Positions 7,857-16,192 of a DNA stretch of 64,000 bases are shown one piece after another (the stretch's first letter is position 1; each line of letters begins with the position of its first letter). Source of the stretch: DAOUMF01 sp034408935 (GTDB taxonomy: Bacteria > Chloroflexota > Dehalococcoidia > SM23-28-2 > RBG-16-64-32). Position numbers and translations under genes: made by a program. Location of the stretch: contig DAOUMV010000012.1 in assembly GCA_034408935.1 (NCBI GenBank), positions 221,775-285,774 of the forward strand. The letters run 5' to 3'. A model generated the notes under the pieces. That model saw only the letters and a list, made by a program, of their open reading frames with translations, was not told the DNA's origin and made no database searches.

Positions 7857-8849
7857 CTAGTCGGGGATGGCCAAGGCGATGAGCCAGCCCAGGGCGAAGC
7901 ATATGGGGAAGGTGAGCACCCAAGCGGCCACGATGTTGTAGGCGACGCCCCAGCGCACGGCAGAGAGGCGGCGCGTAGCGCCCACGCCCATGATGGCGGT
8001 GCCGATGGTGTGGGTTGTGCTCAAGGGGATGCCAAACCGAGCGGTGACCGCAAGCGTGGACGCGGCTGCGGTCTCCGCGGCGAAGCCCTGGTACGTCTCC
8101 AGATGTGTGACCCGCATGCCCAGGGTACGGATGATGCGCCAGCCGCCGGCGGCGGTGCTGACGCCCAGGGTTCCGGCGCCCAGAAGTATGACCCATACCG
8201 GAACGCTGAACTCGCTGGTTGGAGTGTCGTTATAGATGGCGAGAGCCATCGCCATTACGCCGATAGCCTTCTGACCGTCGGCGGTGCCGTGGCTCCAGGC
8301 CATGAAAGCGGAAGAGCCCAGTTGCAGCCAGCCGAAGAGGCGGCGGGAGCGAGACGGGCTGGCGCGGACAAAGAGCCAGAGGATCAGGAGCATGAGGATG
8401 AAGCCGCCGACAAAGCCGCCTATGACGGCCGTGACCACGCCGGTGAACACCTTGGTCCAGCCAGTCCATTTGACAACATCCCAGCCGGCCATCTGAACGC
8501 CGGCCCCGGCGATGCCCGCCACTATGCCGTGGCTCTCGCTGGTGGGCAGGCTCAGGTAGGCGGCGAAACTGCTCCAGAACACCACAGCCAGCGCGGCCGC
8601 AACGGCCGTCTCCAGGCTGATCGCCTGGATGTCCACAATGTCCTTGCCGATAGTGGTGGCCACAGCCGTGCCGGAGAGCGCACCCAGCAGGTTAAACACG
8701 CCGGCCATGACCACCGCCGCCGCCGGTGTCAGCACCCGCGTGGACACAACGGTAGCCACCGCATTGGGGGCGTCGGTCCAGCCGTTGACCGCCTCGAAGG
8801 CGAGGATCGCCACGAAGGCGAAGACTAGGAAGCCGAAGGTGTCGGTCAA
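7857..8849 (-). CDS. pit: PiT-family inorganic phosphate transporter
   Basis: A 330-residue membrane protein with the two PiT half-repeats. GWTDAPNAVAT lies near the N terminus and the matching second-half motif LSTTHTIGTAIMGVG near residue 280. About ten hydrophobic helices are visible. PiT proteins import phosphate using cation gradients. The start is TTG at 8849, forced because an in-frame TAA lies only two codons upstream. It follows the DUF47 partner gene on the same strand, the usual arrangement. A strong terminator-like hairpin sits between them, 14 bases before this start, so expression may be attenuated relative to the upstream gene. Confidence 0.9.
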   Translation of the reverse strand: MTDTFGFLVFAFVAILAFEAVNGWTDAPNAVATVVSTRVLTPAAAVVMAGVFNLLGALSGTAVATTIGKDIVDIQAISLETAVAAALAVVFWSSFAAYLSLPTSESHGIVAGIAGAGVQMAGWDVVKWTGWTKVFTGVVTAVIGGFVGGFILMLLILWLFVRASPSRSRRLFGWLQLGSSAFMAWSHGTADGQKAIGVMAMALAIYNDTPTSEFSVPVWVILLGAGTLGVSTAAGGWRIIRTLGMRVTHLETYQGFAAETAAASTLAVTARFGIPLSTTHTIGTAIMGVGATRRLSAVRWGVAYNIVAAWVLTFPICFALGWLIALAIPD

Positions 8850-8862
8850 CGACTCTTATGTG

Positions 8863-8889
8863 AAAAGAGGGAAGCCGCGCTTCCCTCTT
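8863..8889 (-). terminator. Terminator-like hairpin between the DUF47 gene and pit
   Basis: A perfect 10-bp stem (8865-8874 with 8880-8889), 5-base loop, followed on the minus strand by TTTT (8866-8863). It has the shape of an intrinsic terminator for the DUF47 gene. Because pit starts 14 bases beyond it, it may instead attenuate pit or hide its ribosome binding site. Confidence 0.7.
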
Positions 8890-8909
8890 GAGACGGGCCG
8901 GTCGCGCGG

Positions 8910-9536
8910 TTAGGCATGCTTGAGGACGATCCCCTCCAGGACGTGAGCCACGTGCTCGCAGGCGTCGGTGGCCCGCTCCAACTCGCGATAGACATCGCGC
9001 CACTTGATGATGTCGACAGAGCCCATCTCGCCCTGGAACAGCTCAGCCATCGAAATGAGGAACAGGGTATCGGCCTCATTCTCGAGGCGGTTGACCTCCT
9101 CGAGCTGCTCCAAGAGCGACTTGAGCTTGCCCCTGTGGCGCAGGGCGGAGACCGCCCTCTCCATTTGCAGACACTGGAGGCGGATCAGATCAGCGAGGCC
9201 GCGAGCGGCGGGGGTGGGCTGGGAGATGCCGTAGGTGCGAATGGCCGTGGACGCGCCTTCGATGTAGTCCATCACGTCGTCCATGTGCTCGGCGAGCGCG
9301 GCGATGTCCTCACGGTCGAAAGGGGTAACGAAGGTCTGGTAGACCTGGCGGTAGATCTCGTGGGTGATGTCGTCGGACTCATGCTCCAGGTCCCTTATGT
9401 GGGCGACCTTCGCGTCCACGTTCTCAAAGTGCGTGATCAGATCGGCCAGCGCCTCGCTGGCCACCACCAGCTTGTGGGCGCTCTGGTCGAACAGATCGTA
9501 GAATCGGCCACTGCGGGGGATCAGTGACAGACGCAT
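8910..9536 (-). CDS. DUF47 / PhoU-like Pit accessory protein
   Basis: A 208-residue, largely helical protein with PhoU-like features: an FDQSAHK segment near the N terminus, ENVDAKVAHIRDLEHESDDITHEI split over helix 2, and the DREDIAALAEHMDDV signature of the DUF47 family. DUF47 proteins pair with PiT transporters and probably modulate their activity, as PhoU does for PstSCAB. The gene lies directly upstream of pit on the same strand. The ATG at 9536 gives the standard family length. It is divergent from the pst operon about 530 bases away. Confidence 0.9.
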   Translation of the reverse strand: MRLSLIPRSGRFYDLFDQSAHKLVVASEALADLITHFENVDAKVAHIRDLEHESDDITHEIYRQVYQTFVTPFDREDIAALAEHMDDVMDYIEGASTAIRTYGISQPTPAARGLADLIRLQCLQMERAVSALRHRGKLKSLLEQLEEVNRLENEADTLFLISMAELFQGEMGSVDIIKWRDVYRELERATDACEHVAHVLEGIVLKHA

Positions 9537-9819
9537 ATGGCTCCAGTCGTCGGGCGCTCTCTCTCGCCCAGTGCGGCGCTCAATTCAGAGGGTTGTCGGG
9601 TGTTCGTTCTCTGGGCTTTCGTGGGATCGAAGCTACGCTGATCTCTGCGCTTTGGGTGGTTCCGGAGCCAACCCTAGCAACCGCCCCATGCACTGTCAAG
9701 ACGTAACCAGCAGAGAGGATGGCGTCCGGCATCTTGGGAATGGCCCAACGAGCAGAAGCAGGCGGCTGTCGGCTATCATCTGCATCGAGAAGTCTGATGG
9801 AAATCGGCCCGTTTCATGC

Positions 9820-9848
9820 TTGACAGAGGCGACAAGTGCCTGTAACGT
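9820..9848 (+). promoter_or_regulatory. Candidate pstS promoter
   Basis: TTGACA at 9820-9825, a 17-base spacer and a weak -10 (TAACGT) at 9843-9848. A strong -35 with a poor -10 would suit an activator-dependent promoter. It predicts a leader of about 210 bases containing the hairpins described below. Confidence 0.4.
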
Positions 9849-9915
9849 CTATAGTGAAGATGCTCAGCTATAGAATGCACTGATGCCTGGACTGAAACCT
9901 AGACCAGGTTCCAAT

Positions 9916-9933
9916 AGCGAGGAACTCGCTTTT
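9916..9933 (+). promoter_or_regulatory. Small hairpin in the pstS leader
   Basis: AGCGAG and CTCGCT pair perfectly around a GAA loop and are followed by TTT. It stands four bases before a much larger palindrome, so the leader contains two consecutive stem-loops. Confidence 0.45.
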
Positions 9934-9936
9934 GAG

Positions 9937-9962
9937 GTGGCGCAGGGCCCTGCGCCACTTTT
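9937..9962 (+). terminator. Strong terminator-like palindrome in the pstS leader
   Basis: A perfect 22-base GC-rich palindrome (9937-9958) followed by TTTT (9959-9962). It could fold as a terminator about 100 bases upstream of the pstS start. If real, either transcription attenuates here or it ends a short leader RNA. Confidence 0.6.
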
Positions 9963-10063
9963 CATTTCCGGGAGGTGAAATCGAGGATGACACCATAGAG
10001 CGCAACTGAAAAACCTCAATCCAGATTCTCGAATAGCAGAATAAGGAGATAACCAGCAGAGAA

Positions 10064-11065
10064 ATGAAACTGAGCAACTCATTGACGTTGAGGCCGAGCA
10101 GGAACCGACTTCATGTCCTGGTGGGAGGGCTGCTGGCATCGGCCCTGGCAGTCCTGGCACTCGTGGCCTTTGCCGCCTGCGGAGACAGCGAGGGGGCTAG
10201 CGAGACTCCGGCAGCCGGGGAGACCCCCGCGACGGGTGAGACGCCAAGCGTCTCGGGCACCATCAGTATCGAAGGCTCGAGCACTATCCAGCCGTTCACG
10301 ATTGAGGCGATCCCCGCCTTCCAGGAAGAGTATCCGGATGTCGATGTGAACCCGCCGAGCGGTCTCGGTTCCGGCGCTGGCATCACGGCCTTCATCAACA
10401 AAGAGGTGGACATAGCCCAGGCGAGCCGCCAGATCAAGGACGATGAGATCGAGCAGGCCCAAGCGGCCGGCCAGGACCCGTTCGAGACGGAGATATTCAA
10501 GGATGCCCTGGCCATCGTGGTGAACCCGGACAACCCCATCACCGACATGACCTTTGAGGAGGTCGCGAAGGTCTTCGCCGGGGAGATCACGGACTTCTCA
10601 GAGTTGGGCGGCGACGGCGCCATCACCCTCTACACCCGCAACGAGGAGTCCGGCACGTTCGCCTACATGGAGGAGGACGTCATCATGAAAGTGCTGGGCG
10701 AAGAAGCTGGATACAGCCCCGACATCAATAAGCAGGCGAACGCGCCGGCCGGCCTCCAAGCCGTCGCCAACGACCCTAGTGGCATCTTCTACTGCGGCCT
10801 GGGGAACCTAGCAGAGGTCCCGGAGGGCAGCGTGAAGGTCCTCCTGATAGCCAAAGACGACGCCTCGGAGCCCGTCGCGCCGTCCGCAGCGACGGTGGCG
10901 AGCGGGGAGTACCCGATCTCACGTGGGCTCCTCTACTACACCGACGGCGACCCGGCGAACCACCCTAACCCCGCGGTGACGGCTTTCATCGACTTCGCGC
11001 TCAGTCCCGCAGGACAAAGCATCGGGGAGGAGCTTGGCTTCCTTCCTGTTGGCCCAACACAGTAG
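10064..11065 (+). CDS. pstS: Phosphate ABC transporter substrate-binding lipoprotein PstS
   Basis: A 333-residue secreted lipoprotein. After a basic N terminus comes a hydrophobic signal segment ending in the lipobox AFAAC (Cys near residue 39). A Ser/Thr/Glu-rich linker with repeated ETPA units follows. The mature domain has the PstS phosphate-site signatures EGSSTIQPF and SGLGSGAGITAF, ASRQIKDDE, and an NEESGTFAYME segment. It binds phosphate outside the membrane and delivers it to PstCA. ATG at 10064 follows AAGGAG. It is the first gene of pstSCAB-arsC-phoU, about 100 bases from pstC, with an intervening hairpin that may raise PstS over the permease. Confidence 0.95.
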   Translation: MKLSNSLTLRPSRNRLHVLVGGLLASALAVLALVAFAACGDSEGASETPAAGETPATGETPSVSGTISIEGSSTIQPFTIEAIPAFQEEYPDVDVNPPSGLGSGAGITAFINKEVDIAQASRQIKDDEIEQAQAAGQDPFETEIFKDALAIVVNPDNPITDMTFEEVAKVFAGEITDFSELGGDGAITLYTRNEESGTFAYMEEDVIMKVLGEEAGYSPDINKQANAPAGLQAVANDPSGIFYCGLGNLAEVPEGSVKVLLIAKDDASEPVAPSAATVASGEYPISRGLLYYTDGDPANHPNPAVTAFIDFALSPAGQSIGEELGFLPVGPTQ

Positions 11066-11093
11066 GCTCACTCACTACATGCCCTGTCCGTCG

Positions 11094-11123
11094 GCAGGCG
11101 GGAGCTTCCGGGCTTCCGCCTGC
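11094..11123 (+). terminator. pstS-pstC intercistronic hairpin
   Basis: A 12-bp stem with one G-T pair (11094-11105 with 11112-11123) and a 6-base loop. There is no T tract, so it is more likely to protect the pstS message or partly attenuate. The decayed pst copy at 6615-6650 keeps an equivalent hairpin. Confidence 0.5.
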
Positions 11124-11169
11124 AGGGCTTGGGGCGATACAATCGGCCATGGCCGACAATTGATGCAAA

Positions 11170-12135
11170 GTGGCTAGCATCTCCCAACCGGCACCCATCA
11201 TCGGCTCTCTGGGGCGTGCAGTCAGATCTCGCCGCATGGGCGCGCTCTTCGAGATCCCAGCGGAATGGCTAATCCGCGCCGCCGGAATCCTCACAGTCGT
11301 TCTCCTGGTCGGTATCATCGCGCTGCTCGTCCGCCAGGGCCTGCGGCTGTTCATAGAGCTGGACTACCCGGTCTGGAGGTTCATCACGTTCGACAACGCC
11401 ATCACCGACAACACAACGGATCCCGACCGATTCCGCTTCGGCATCCTGCCGCCGCTCATCGCTACCCTCTGGGTGACCGGTGTGACCCTGGTCTTCGCCG
11501 TGCCCTTGGGCCTGTTCACAGCGATCTTCATCTCTGAGATTGCACACCCGCGGCTGCGCCTGATCATCAAGTCCATAGCGGAGCTCCTTGCCGGCCTCCC
11601 AACGATCCTTTTCGCGTTCGTGGGCCTCGCGATTATCGTGCCTCAAATCCAGCAGCACTTCGGGTGGGGCGCGGGCGGCCTCTCGGGCGCTACGGCCGGA
11701 CTTGTCGTATCGTTTGTCGCCGTCCCTCTCATTATCTCCATCGCCGATGATGCTCTGCAGGCGGTACCTCTCGATTTCAAAGAGAACGCCTACGCCATGG
11801 GCTGCAACAAACTGCAGGCGATCTGGTTCGTGATCGTGCCGGCGGCTATCTCGGGAATCACCGCCGCCGTCATGCTGGGGATGGCTAGAGCCATCGGCGA
11901 GACTATGGTTGTCCTCATCCTCGCCGGCGGAAACAGCTCCATCCCCTTCTTCCCGACGGAATCGATGCGTCCGATGACCGCGACGATCGCCGCAGGTTTC
12001 GGCAACGCGACGGATCGGTCGCTCATTCGGCCGACGCTCTACATGACGGGGGCTATCCTTTTCATCTTGACCTTTATCACAACCTGGATCGCCGACTTGA
12101 TTCTGGAAAAGCAGCGGAGGAAGTTCGCCCGATGA
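11170..12135 (+). CDS. pstC: Phosphate ABC transporter permease PstC
   Basis: A 321-residue inner-membrane permease with six main hydrophobic segments. The ABC-permease EAA-like loop includes AYAMGCNKLQAIWFVIVP, followed by ARAIGETMVVLILAGG, typical of PstC. It forms the channel with PstA. GTG at 11170 gives a cytoplasmic N-terminal tail; an ATG at 11236 is an alternative, but the decayed copy at 6694 has ATG at the position of the GTG, which supports the longer form. The 3' end overlaps pstA by four bases (ATGA). Confidence 0.93.
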   Translation: MASISQPAPIIGSLGRAVRSRRMGALFEIPAEWLIRAAGILTVVLLVGIIALLVRQGLRLFIELDYPVWRFITFDNAITDNTTDPDRFRFGILPPLIATLWVTGVTLVFAVPLGLFTAIFISEIAHPRLRLIIKSIAELLAGLPTILFAFVGLAIIVPQIQQHFGWGAGGLSGATAGLVVSFVAVPLIISIADDALQAVPLDFKENAYAMGCNKLQAIWFVIVPAAISGITAAVMLGMARAIGETMVVLILAGGNSSIPFFPTESMRPMTATIAAGFGNATDRSLIRPTLYMTGAILFILTFITTWIADLILEKQRRKFAR

Positions 12136-13025
12136 CGATGCTCGTACCTCGACCTCGCGACCGTCGGTTGAAAGTGCTCCAGAACGGCGTCTTCAGCCTC
12201 ACCGTCCTGACCACCATCATCATCTGCGTGCCAGTCTTGATCGTCACGGCCTACGTGGTGAGCAAGGGCGCAGGGGCAATCACCTGGGATTTCCTGTTCA
12301 CCGGCCCGGAGCGCGGCGGCCGGGAAGGCGGTTTCTTCCCGGTCATCGTGCTCACCATGTATGCTCTCCTTCTCGTCATGATCTTTGCGACGCCGATCGG
12401 GGTTCTCTGCGCCATCTATCTGGCGGAGTACGCTCGTCCCGGGAGGCTCCTACGCATCGTCAACCTGACGATCATTAATCTAGCCGGCGTACCGTCGATC
12501 GTGTACGGGCTTTTCGGCGCGGCGCTATTCTTCGATGCGATCGACACTGAGAAGGCGCTGTGGGTTGCCTCGGCCACGCTGGCCATGCAGGCGCTGGCCA
12601 TCATCATCACAGCCTCCCGCGAATCGTTTATCTCGGTGCCGCAGGGGATCCGCGAGGGATCGCTGGCGCTGGGTGTGTCTAAGCTGCACACTACGTTTTT
12701 CGTCGCGCTGCCTCAGGCCATCCCGGGGATCATCACCGGCACCCTGCTGGCGATCAGCCGGGCCGCGGGCGAGACCGCCCCCATCCTCATCGTGGGCGCC
12801 ATCGCCGCCACAAACGTCCCCCTCGACCCGAGCGCGATGGTCGATCAGCGAGCGCAGATGCTCTCCTTCGAGCTCTGGTTCCGCATCACGGAGGGCCTTG
12901 GCTCCGCCGAGGAGCGAAAGTGGGGAATCGCCCTGGTGCTGCTCGCAATAGTGCTCGCGTTTAACGTATCCGCGTTGTTGCTGCGCTATAGGATTCAGTC
13001 CGCCGGCCTGGTGAGGAGGAACTGA
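12132..13025 (+). CDS. pstA: Phosphate ABC transporter permease PstA
   Basis: A 297-residue inner-membrane permease, partner of PstC. The EAA loop is GIREGSLALGVSKLHTTFFVALP, with the SRAAGETAPI segment after it, both typical of PstA; about six membrane helices are visible. The ATG at 12132 overlaps the pstC stop by four bases, indicating translational coupling. pstB follows after three bases. Confidence 0.93.
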   Translation: MTMLVPRPRDRRLKVLQNGVFSLTVLTTIIICVPVLIVTAYVVSKGAGAITWDFLFTGPERGGREGGFFPVIVLTMYALLLVMIFATPIGVLCAIYLAEYARPGRLLRIVNLTIINLAGVPSIVYGLFGAALFFDAIDTEKALWVASATLAMQALAIIITASRESFISVPQGIREGSLALGVSKLHTTFFVALPQAIPGIITGTLLAISRAAGETAPILIVGAIAATNVPLDPSAMVDQRAQMLSFELWFRITEGLGSAEERKWGIALVLLAIVLAFNVSALLLRYRIQSAGLVRRN

Positions 13026-13028
13026 GCC

Positions 13029-13907
13029 GTGAATGAAGGGAAGACAGATCTGGGAACGGCGGAGAGGCCGGCTCTGGGAGTCGCGATCAATGCTCCCGTT
13101 GCTCCGCCCTGTGACGCGCGCTTGGAGGACGAGAAACCGGTAGTGCTCCGTCTGGAGGAGGTCGGCGTTAGGTACGGTGAGTCCCAGGCCATTGAAGGCG
13201 TCACCATGGACATCTTCAAGAACCGAGTCACGGCGCTTATCGGACCGTCCGGTTGCGGAAAGAGTACGCTGTTGCGCTGCTTCAACCGCATGAATGACCT
13301 CATCCCCACCGCCCACGTCACCGGCCGCATCTACCTTGATGGCCTGGACATAAACAGCAAGGAGGTGGACCCGGTCCAGGTGCGGCGGCACGTGGGCATG
13401 GTCTTCCAGAAACCCAACCCGTTCCCCATGTCCGTCTGGGAGAACGTCGCTTTCGGCCCCAAGCGACTGGGGATCGGAGGCAAGAGGAAGCTCAACGAGA
13501 TTGTCGAACAGGCTCTACACTCGGCTGCTCTGTGGGAAGAAGTGAAGGACAAGCTTAACGAGCCCGGCACATCGCTTTCGGGTGGCCAGCAACAGCGTCT
13601 CTGTATCGCACGTGTGCTCGCGGTGGAGCCGGAGATCATCCTCATGGACGAGCCCTGCTCTGCCCTTGACCCCATTGCGACGCTGAAGATCGAAGACCTT
13701 ATCCGTCAGCTCATCGGGGAGTTCACCATCGTAATCGTCACCCACAACATGCAGCAGGCCGCCCGAGTGTCGGACTTCACGGCGTTCATGCTGGGCGAAG
13801 AGCACGGCCTCCGCAGCCGTCTGATCGAGTACGGCCGCACCAACGAGCTGTTCACCAACCCCAAAGACAAGCGCACGGAGGACTACATCACCGGCCGCTT
13901 CGGCTAG
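13029..13907 (+). CDS. pstB: Phosphate ABC transporter ATP-binding protein PstB
   Basis: A 292-residue ABC ATPase. Walker A is GPSGCGKST (residues 72-80), the signature is LSGGQQQRLCIARVLAVEP, and Walker B is ILMDEPCSALDP with the PstB-typical Ser/Ala/Leu-Asp-Pro D-loop; the switch His is in VTHNMQQAARVSD. It powers phosphate import through PstCA. The start is GTG at 13029. The N-terminal ~38 residues before the ABC core are longer than in the E. coli protein and look unstructured. Confidence 0.95.
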   Translation: MNEGKTDLGTAERPALGVAINAPVAPPCDARLEDEKPVVLRLEEVGVRYGESQAIEGVTMDIFKNRVTALIGPSGCGKSTLLRCFNRMNDLIPTAHVTGRIYLDGLDINSKEVDPVQVRRHVGMVFQKPNPFPMSVWENVAFGPKRLGIGGKRKLNEIVEQALHSAALWEEVKDKLNEPGTSLSGGQQQRLCIARVLAVEPEIILMDEPCSALDPIATLKIEDLIRQLIGEFTIVIVTHNMQQAARVSDFTAFMLGEEHGLRSRLIEYGRTNELFTNPKDKRTEDYITGRFG

Positions 13908-13918
13908 GACCAGGCGAC

Positions 13919-14338
13919 ATGCCACGGCGAGTGCTCTTTCTCTGTACTCACAACTCGGCCCGCAGTCAGATAGCGGAGGCCCTGTTGCGCCATCTGGCGG
14001 GACAACGGTTCGAAGCCCACAGCGCCGGCACGAGGCCATCGCAACTGGACCCCCTCGCCACGGCAGTCATGCGGGAGATAGGCATCGATATGAGTGGCCA
14101 ACGGTCCAAAGACGTCAGGGACTACGCGCAACAGAGCATTGACTGCGTAATCACCGTCTGCGACCAGGCGCGAGAAGAATGTCCTGTCTTCCCCGCCACC
14201 CGATTGCAGCTTCACTGGAGCGTGCCTGACCCGGCGGCGGTGGAAGACGGCGAAGCCTCTCGCTTGACGGCTTTCCGCCGGATTCGGGATGACCTGTCCG
14301 CCCGCATCCGGGAGTTCATTGCAGGAGCTGAGCCATGA
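13919..14338 (+). CDS. arsC: Arsenate reductase / low-molecular-weight phosphatase-fold protein
   Basis: A 139-residue protein starting with the phosphate-binding loop C-x5-R-S (C9 to R15, LCTHNSARS), the signature of thioredoxin-coupled ArsC and LMW protein tyrosine phosphatases. CVITVCDQAREECPVFP supplies two further Cys that fit the ArsC redox relay, and a DP pair near the C terminus is in the expected place. It likely reduces arsenate, which enters through Pst as a phosphate mimic. It lies between pstB and phoU, overlapping phoU by four bases, so it is coexpressed with phosphate uptake. An LMW phosphatase role is the alternative. Confidence 0.85.
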   Translation: MPRRVLFLCTHNSARSQIAEALLRHLAGQRFEAHSAGTRPSQLDPLATAVMREIGIDMSGQRSKDVRDYAQQSIDCVITVCDQAREECPVFPATRLQLHWSVPDPAAVEDGEASRLTAFRRIRDDLSARIREFIAGAEP

Positions 14339-15000
14339 CCCGCACTGCTTTCGAGCGACAGCTAACGGAGATCCAAGAGAACATGCTGGTCACCGCCGGC
14401 ATGGTCGAGATGGCCATACAGCGTTGCGTTGACGCTCTCAAGAACAGAGATGTCAACCTTGCCCGCCAGGTAATCGCCGACGACCTGAAGATCAACCGCA
14501 AGCGGTACGAGACCGAAGAGAAGTGCGTGGAGCTGATGGCCACCCAACAGCCCCTGGCGAGCGACCTCCGTACCATCGTCGCGGTTCTCCACATCGTCGT
14601 TGACCTCGAGCGCATGGGTGACTACGCCGAAGGGAACGCCAAGATCGTCCTCATGCTGGCTGATGAGCCGCCTATCAAACTAGACAACGGCATCCCCCGC
14701 ATGGCTCAGATAGCCAGTCGCATGCTGATGGATAGCCTGGAGGCGTTCAATGAGCGCGACGCCGACCGCGCCCGCAGAATCTGCGATGAGGACGACGAGG
14801 TGGACGCCCTCTACGATCAGGTGTACCGCAGTCTCCTGACCCGCATGATCGACGACCCCAAGGTCATTCAGCGAGCCACGTTTCTAATCTGGGTGGCTCA
14901 CAATCTGGAGCGCATCGCGGACCGCGTCACCAACCTCTGCGAGCGTGTCGTCTACCTCGTGGAAGGAAAGGTAGAGGAGCTAAACATCTCGAGGTACTAA
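14335..15000 (+). CDS. phoU: Phosphate uptake regulator PhoU
   Basis: A 221-residue helical protein with two PhoU repeats, each with the metal-binding E/DxxxD pattern: DLERMGDYAEGNAK in repeat one and HNLERIADRVTNLCE in repeat two. PhoU binds the Pst transporter and represses PHO signalling when phosphate is plentiful. The ATG overlaps the arsC stop (ATGA), so it closes the operon. No two-component PHO genes are in the window. Confidence 0.94.
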   Translation: MTRTAFERQLTEIQENMLVTAGMVEMAIQRCVDALKNRDVNLARQVIADDLKINRKRYETEEKCVELMATQQPLASDLRTIVAVLHIVVDLERMGDYAEGNAKIVLMLADEPPIKLDNGIPRMAQIASRMLMDSLEAFNERDADRARRICDEDDEVDALYDQVYRSLLTRMIDDPKVIQRATFLIWVAHNLERIADRVTNLCERVVYLVEGKVEELNISRY

Positions 15001-15049
15001 AGGCGCCTTAGCCCGCCCGCAGCCGGGCACGCCTGCATCCTGCGGTGGG

Positions 15050-15175
15050 TCGGCCGCCGGACCGACCATCCGGACCCCCAGCGGGCTACCGGCGTCTCCC
15101 CCAGCAGCGGCACCAGCGCCAGCATCGGCGCGTACATGGAGGCTCCGCACTTCTCGATGGTAGCCTGGCAGCCAC
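15050..15175 (-). pseudogene. Decayed fragment of an MFS/GPH sugar transporter
   Basis: About 125 bases match the intact transporter gene at roughly 31311-31437, in the same orientation. The minus-strand frame reads QATIEK, APMLALV and LLGET, then a one-base deletion shifts it out of frame. Flanking transporter sequence is absent. Many substitutions show that it is old. It is a relic of a second copy or of a related transporter gene. Confidence 0.8.
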
Positions 15176-15567
15176 GATGACAGGACAAGCTAGCAGCCAC
15201 AGGCTTCCGAACACGCGGAGGCTGGAGCTTCCCGGATGGCATGCTCCAATATATCGCACGGGCCGGAGCAGAGAGGACGCGATTGACACGACATTGAGGC
15301 ACAAGCACTATGCCGTCGGCGGGTGCGGTGCCCAAAACTCGCTCTTTCCAGGTTGAAATCGGAAATCCCGCCCGAAGACAGCTCGAATGCCAGCCAACTG
15401 GAGGAGACCACCCGAGGCCGTTAGCCTATCTGGGTCGCCAATAGCGGGAGAATGGACGAACAAGCCCGAAAGCTGCTGGCAACACGCGCTTGACGGCGTG
15501 GGCCGGGGTATGGTAACTTCGATGGGCTAACTATTTGCCGGTAGAACTGTTCCTCTGGACGGTCGGC
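15176..15567. other. Intergenic region without a supported gene
   Basis: Nothing convincing is coded between the transporter relic and the MarR gene. Short frames on both strands lack ribosome binding sites and known motifs. The MarR promoter should lie in the last ~100 bases, but no consensus is clear. Confidence 0.4.
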
Positions 15568-16059
15568 ATGGACCATGTGAGCAAACACGCTGAAAGGGTT
15601 AGCGCTCTCATCCCCCAGATCGGCAAGAACATACGCATCTCCAAGTTCATCGACAACGTTCGCCCTGGTCTCACCCTGTCGCAGGTGGCGACCCTGCGTC
15701 TTCTGGAAGAGGCCGGCAGCGACACCCTGTCGATGGGCCAGATCGCACGCGAATTGGGGGTATCGCTGCCGACCACCAGCAGCTTGGTGGATCGCCTGCA
15801 CCGAGAGGGAATGGTCGCTCGCGCTGTCGACGATCGTGACCGCCGCGTAGTGCTGGTGCGCCTCACCAGAAAAGGGAGAACGGTTTCTCAGCGCATGGAG
15901 CGACTCCTCACCGATCTGCTAACGCGCCTGCTGGCCGATCTGACGGAGGCCGAACAGGAATCACTGGCTCACGCGGTGGAGCGTGTCTTCGAATTGTCCC
16001 TGGCGATCCGGGATCAGGAACGCCAACTGGCCGAGGAGCCTGTCGAGAGCGCGTCGTGA
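15568..16059 (+). CDS. MarR family transcriptional regulator
   Basis: About 163 residues with a winged helix-turn-helix in the middle. LTLSQVATLRLLEE leads into SMGQIARELGVSLPTTSSLVDRLHREG (split over recognition helix and turn), and the wing contains DDRDRRVVLVRLTRKG, the DxRxxxxxLT signature of the MarR family. I chose ATG at 15568; TTG at 15535 would add 11 residues. It lies 133 bases upstream of three FAD-dependent oxidoreductases on the same strand, so it probably regulates that cluster. The ligand is unknown. Confidence 0.9.
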   Translation: MDHVSKHAERVSALIPQIGKNIRISKFIDNVRPGLTLSQVATLRLLEEAGSDTLSMGQIARELGVSLPTTSSLVDRLHREGMVARAVDDRDRRVVLVRLTRKGRTVSQRMERLLTDLLTRLLADLTEAEQESLAHAVERVFELSLAIRDQERQLAEEPVESAS

Positions 16060-16192
16060 CGGGATCTCAGGCTTGGCCAATGGTTCATGTGCAACGAAGG
16101 CGTCGGGAAAACGGACAAGGGGACGAGGTGTTGCCCTGCCACCCACCCTGTCAAACCCTGGCAGGCTTTCAGTTGTTGAAAAGGAGGCCGAG

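Larger units (their letters stand above)
9537..10063. promoter_or_regulatory. Divergent phosphate regulatory region
   Basis: A 527-base region between the divergent DUF47-pit and pstSCAB units with no convincing gene. It holds a candidate pst promoter (9820-9848), two leader hairpins (9916-9933 and 9937-9962) and a purine-rich ribosome binding site (AAGGAG near 10042) before pstS. I could not identify a consensus Pho box by eye. Confidence 0.5.
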
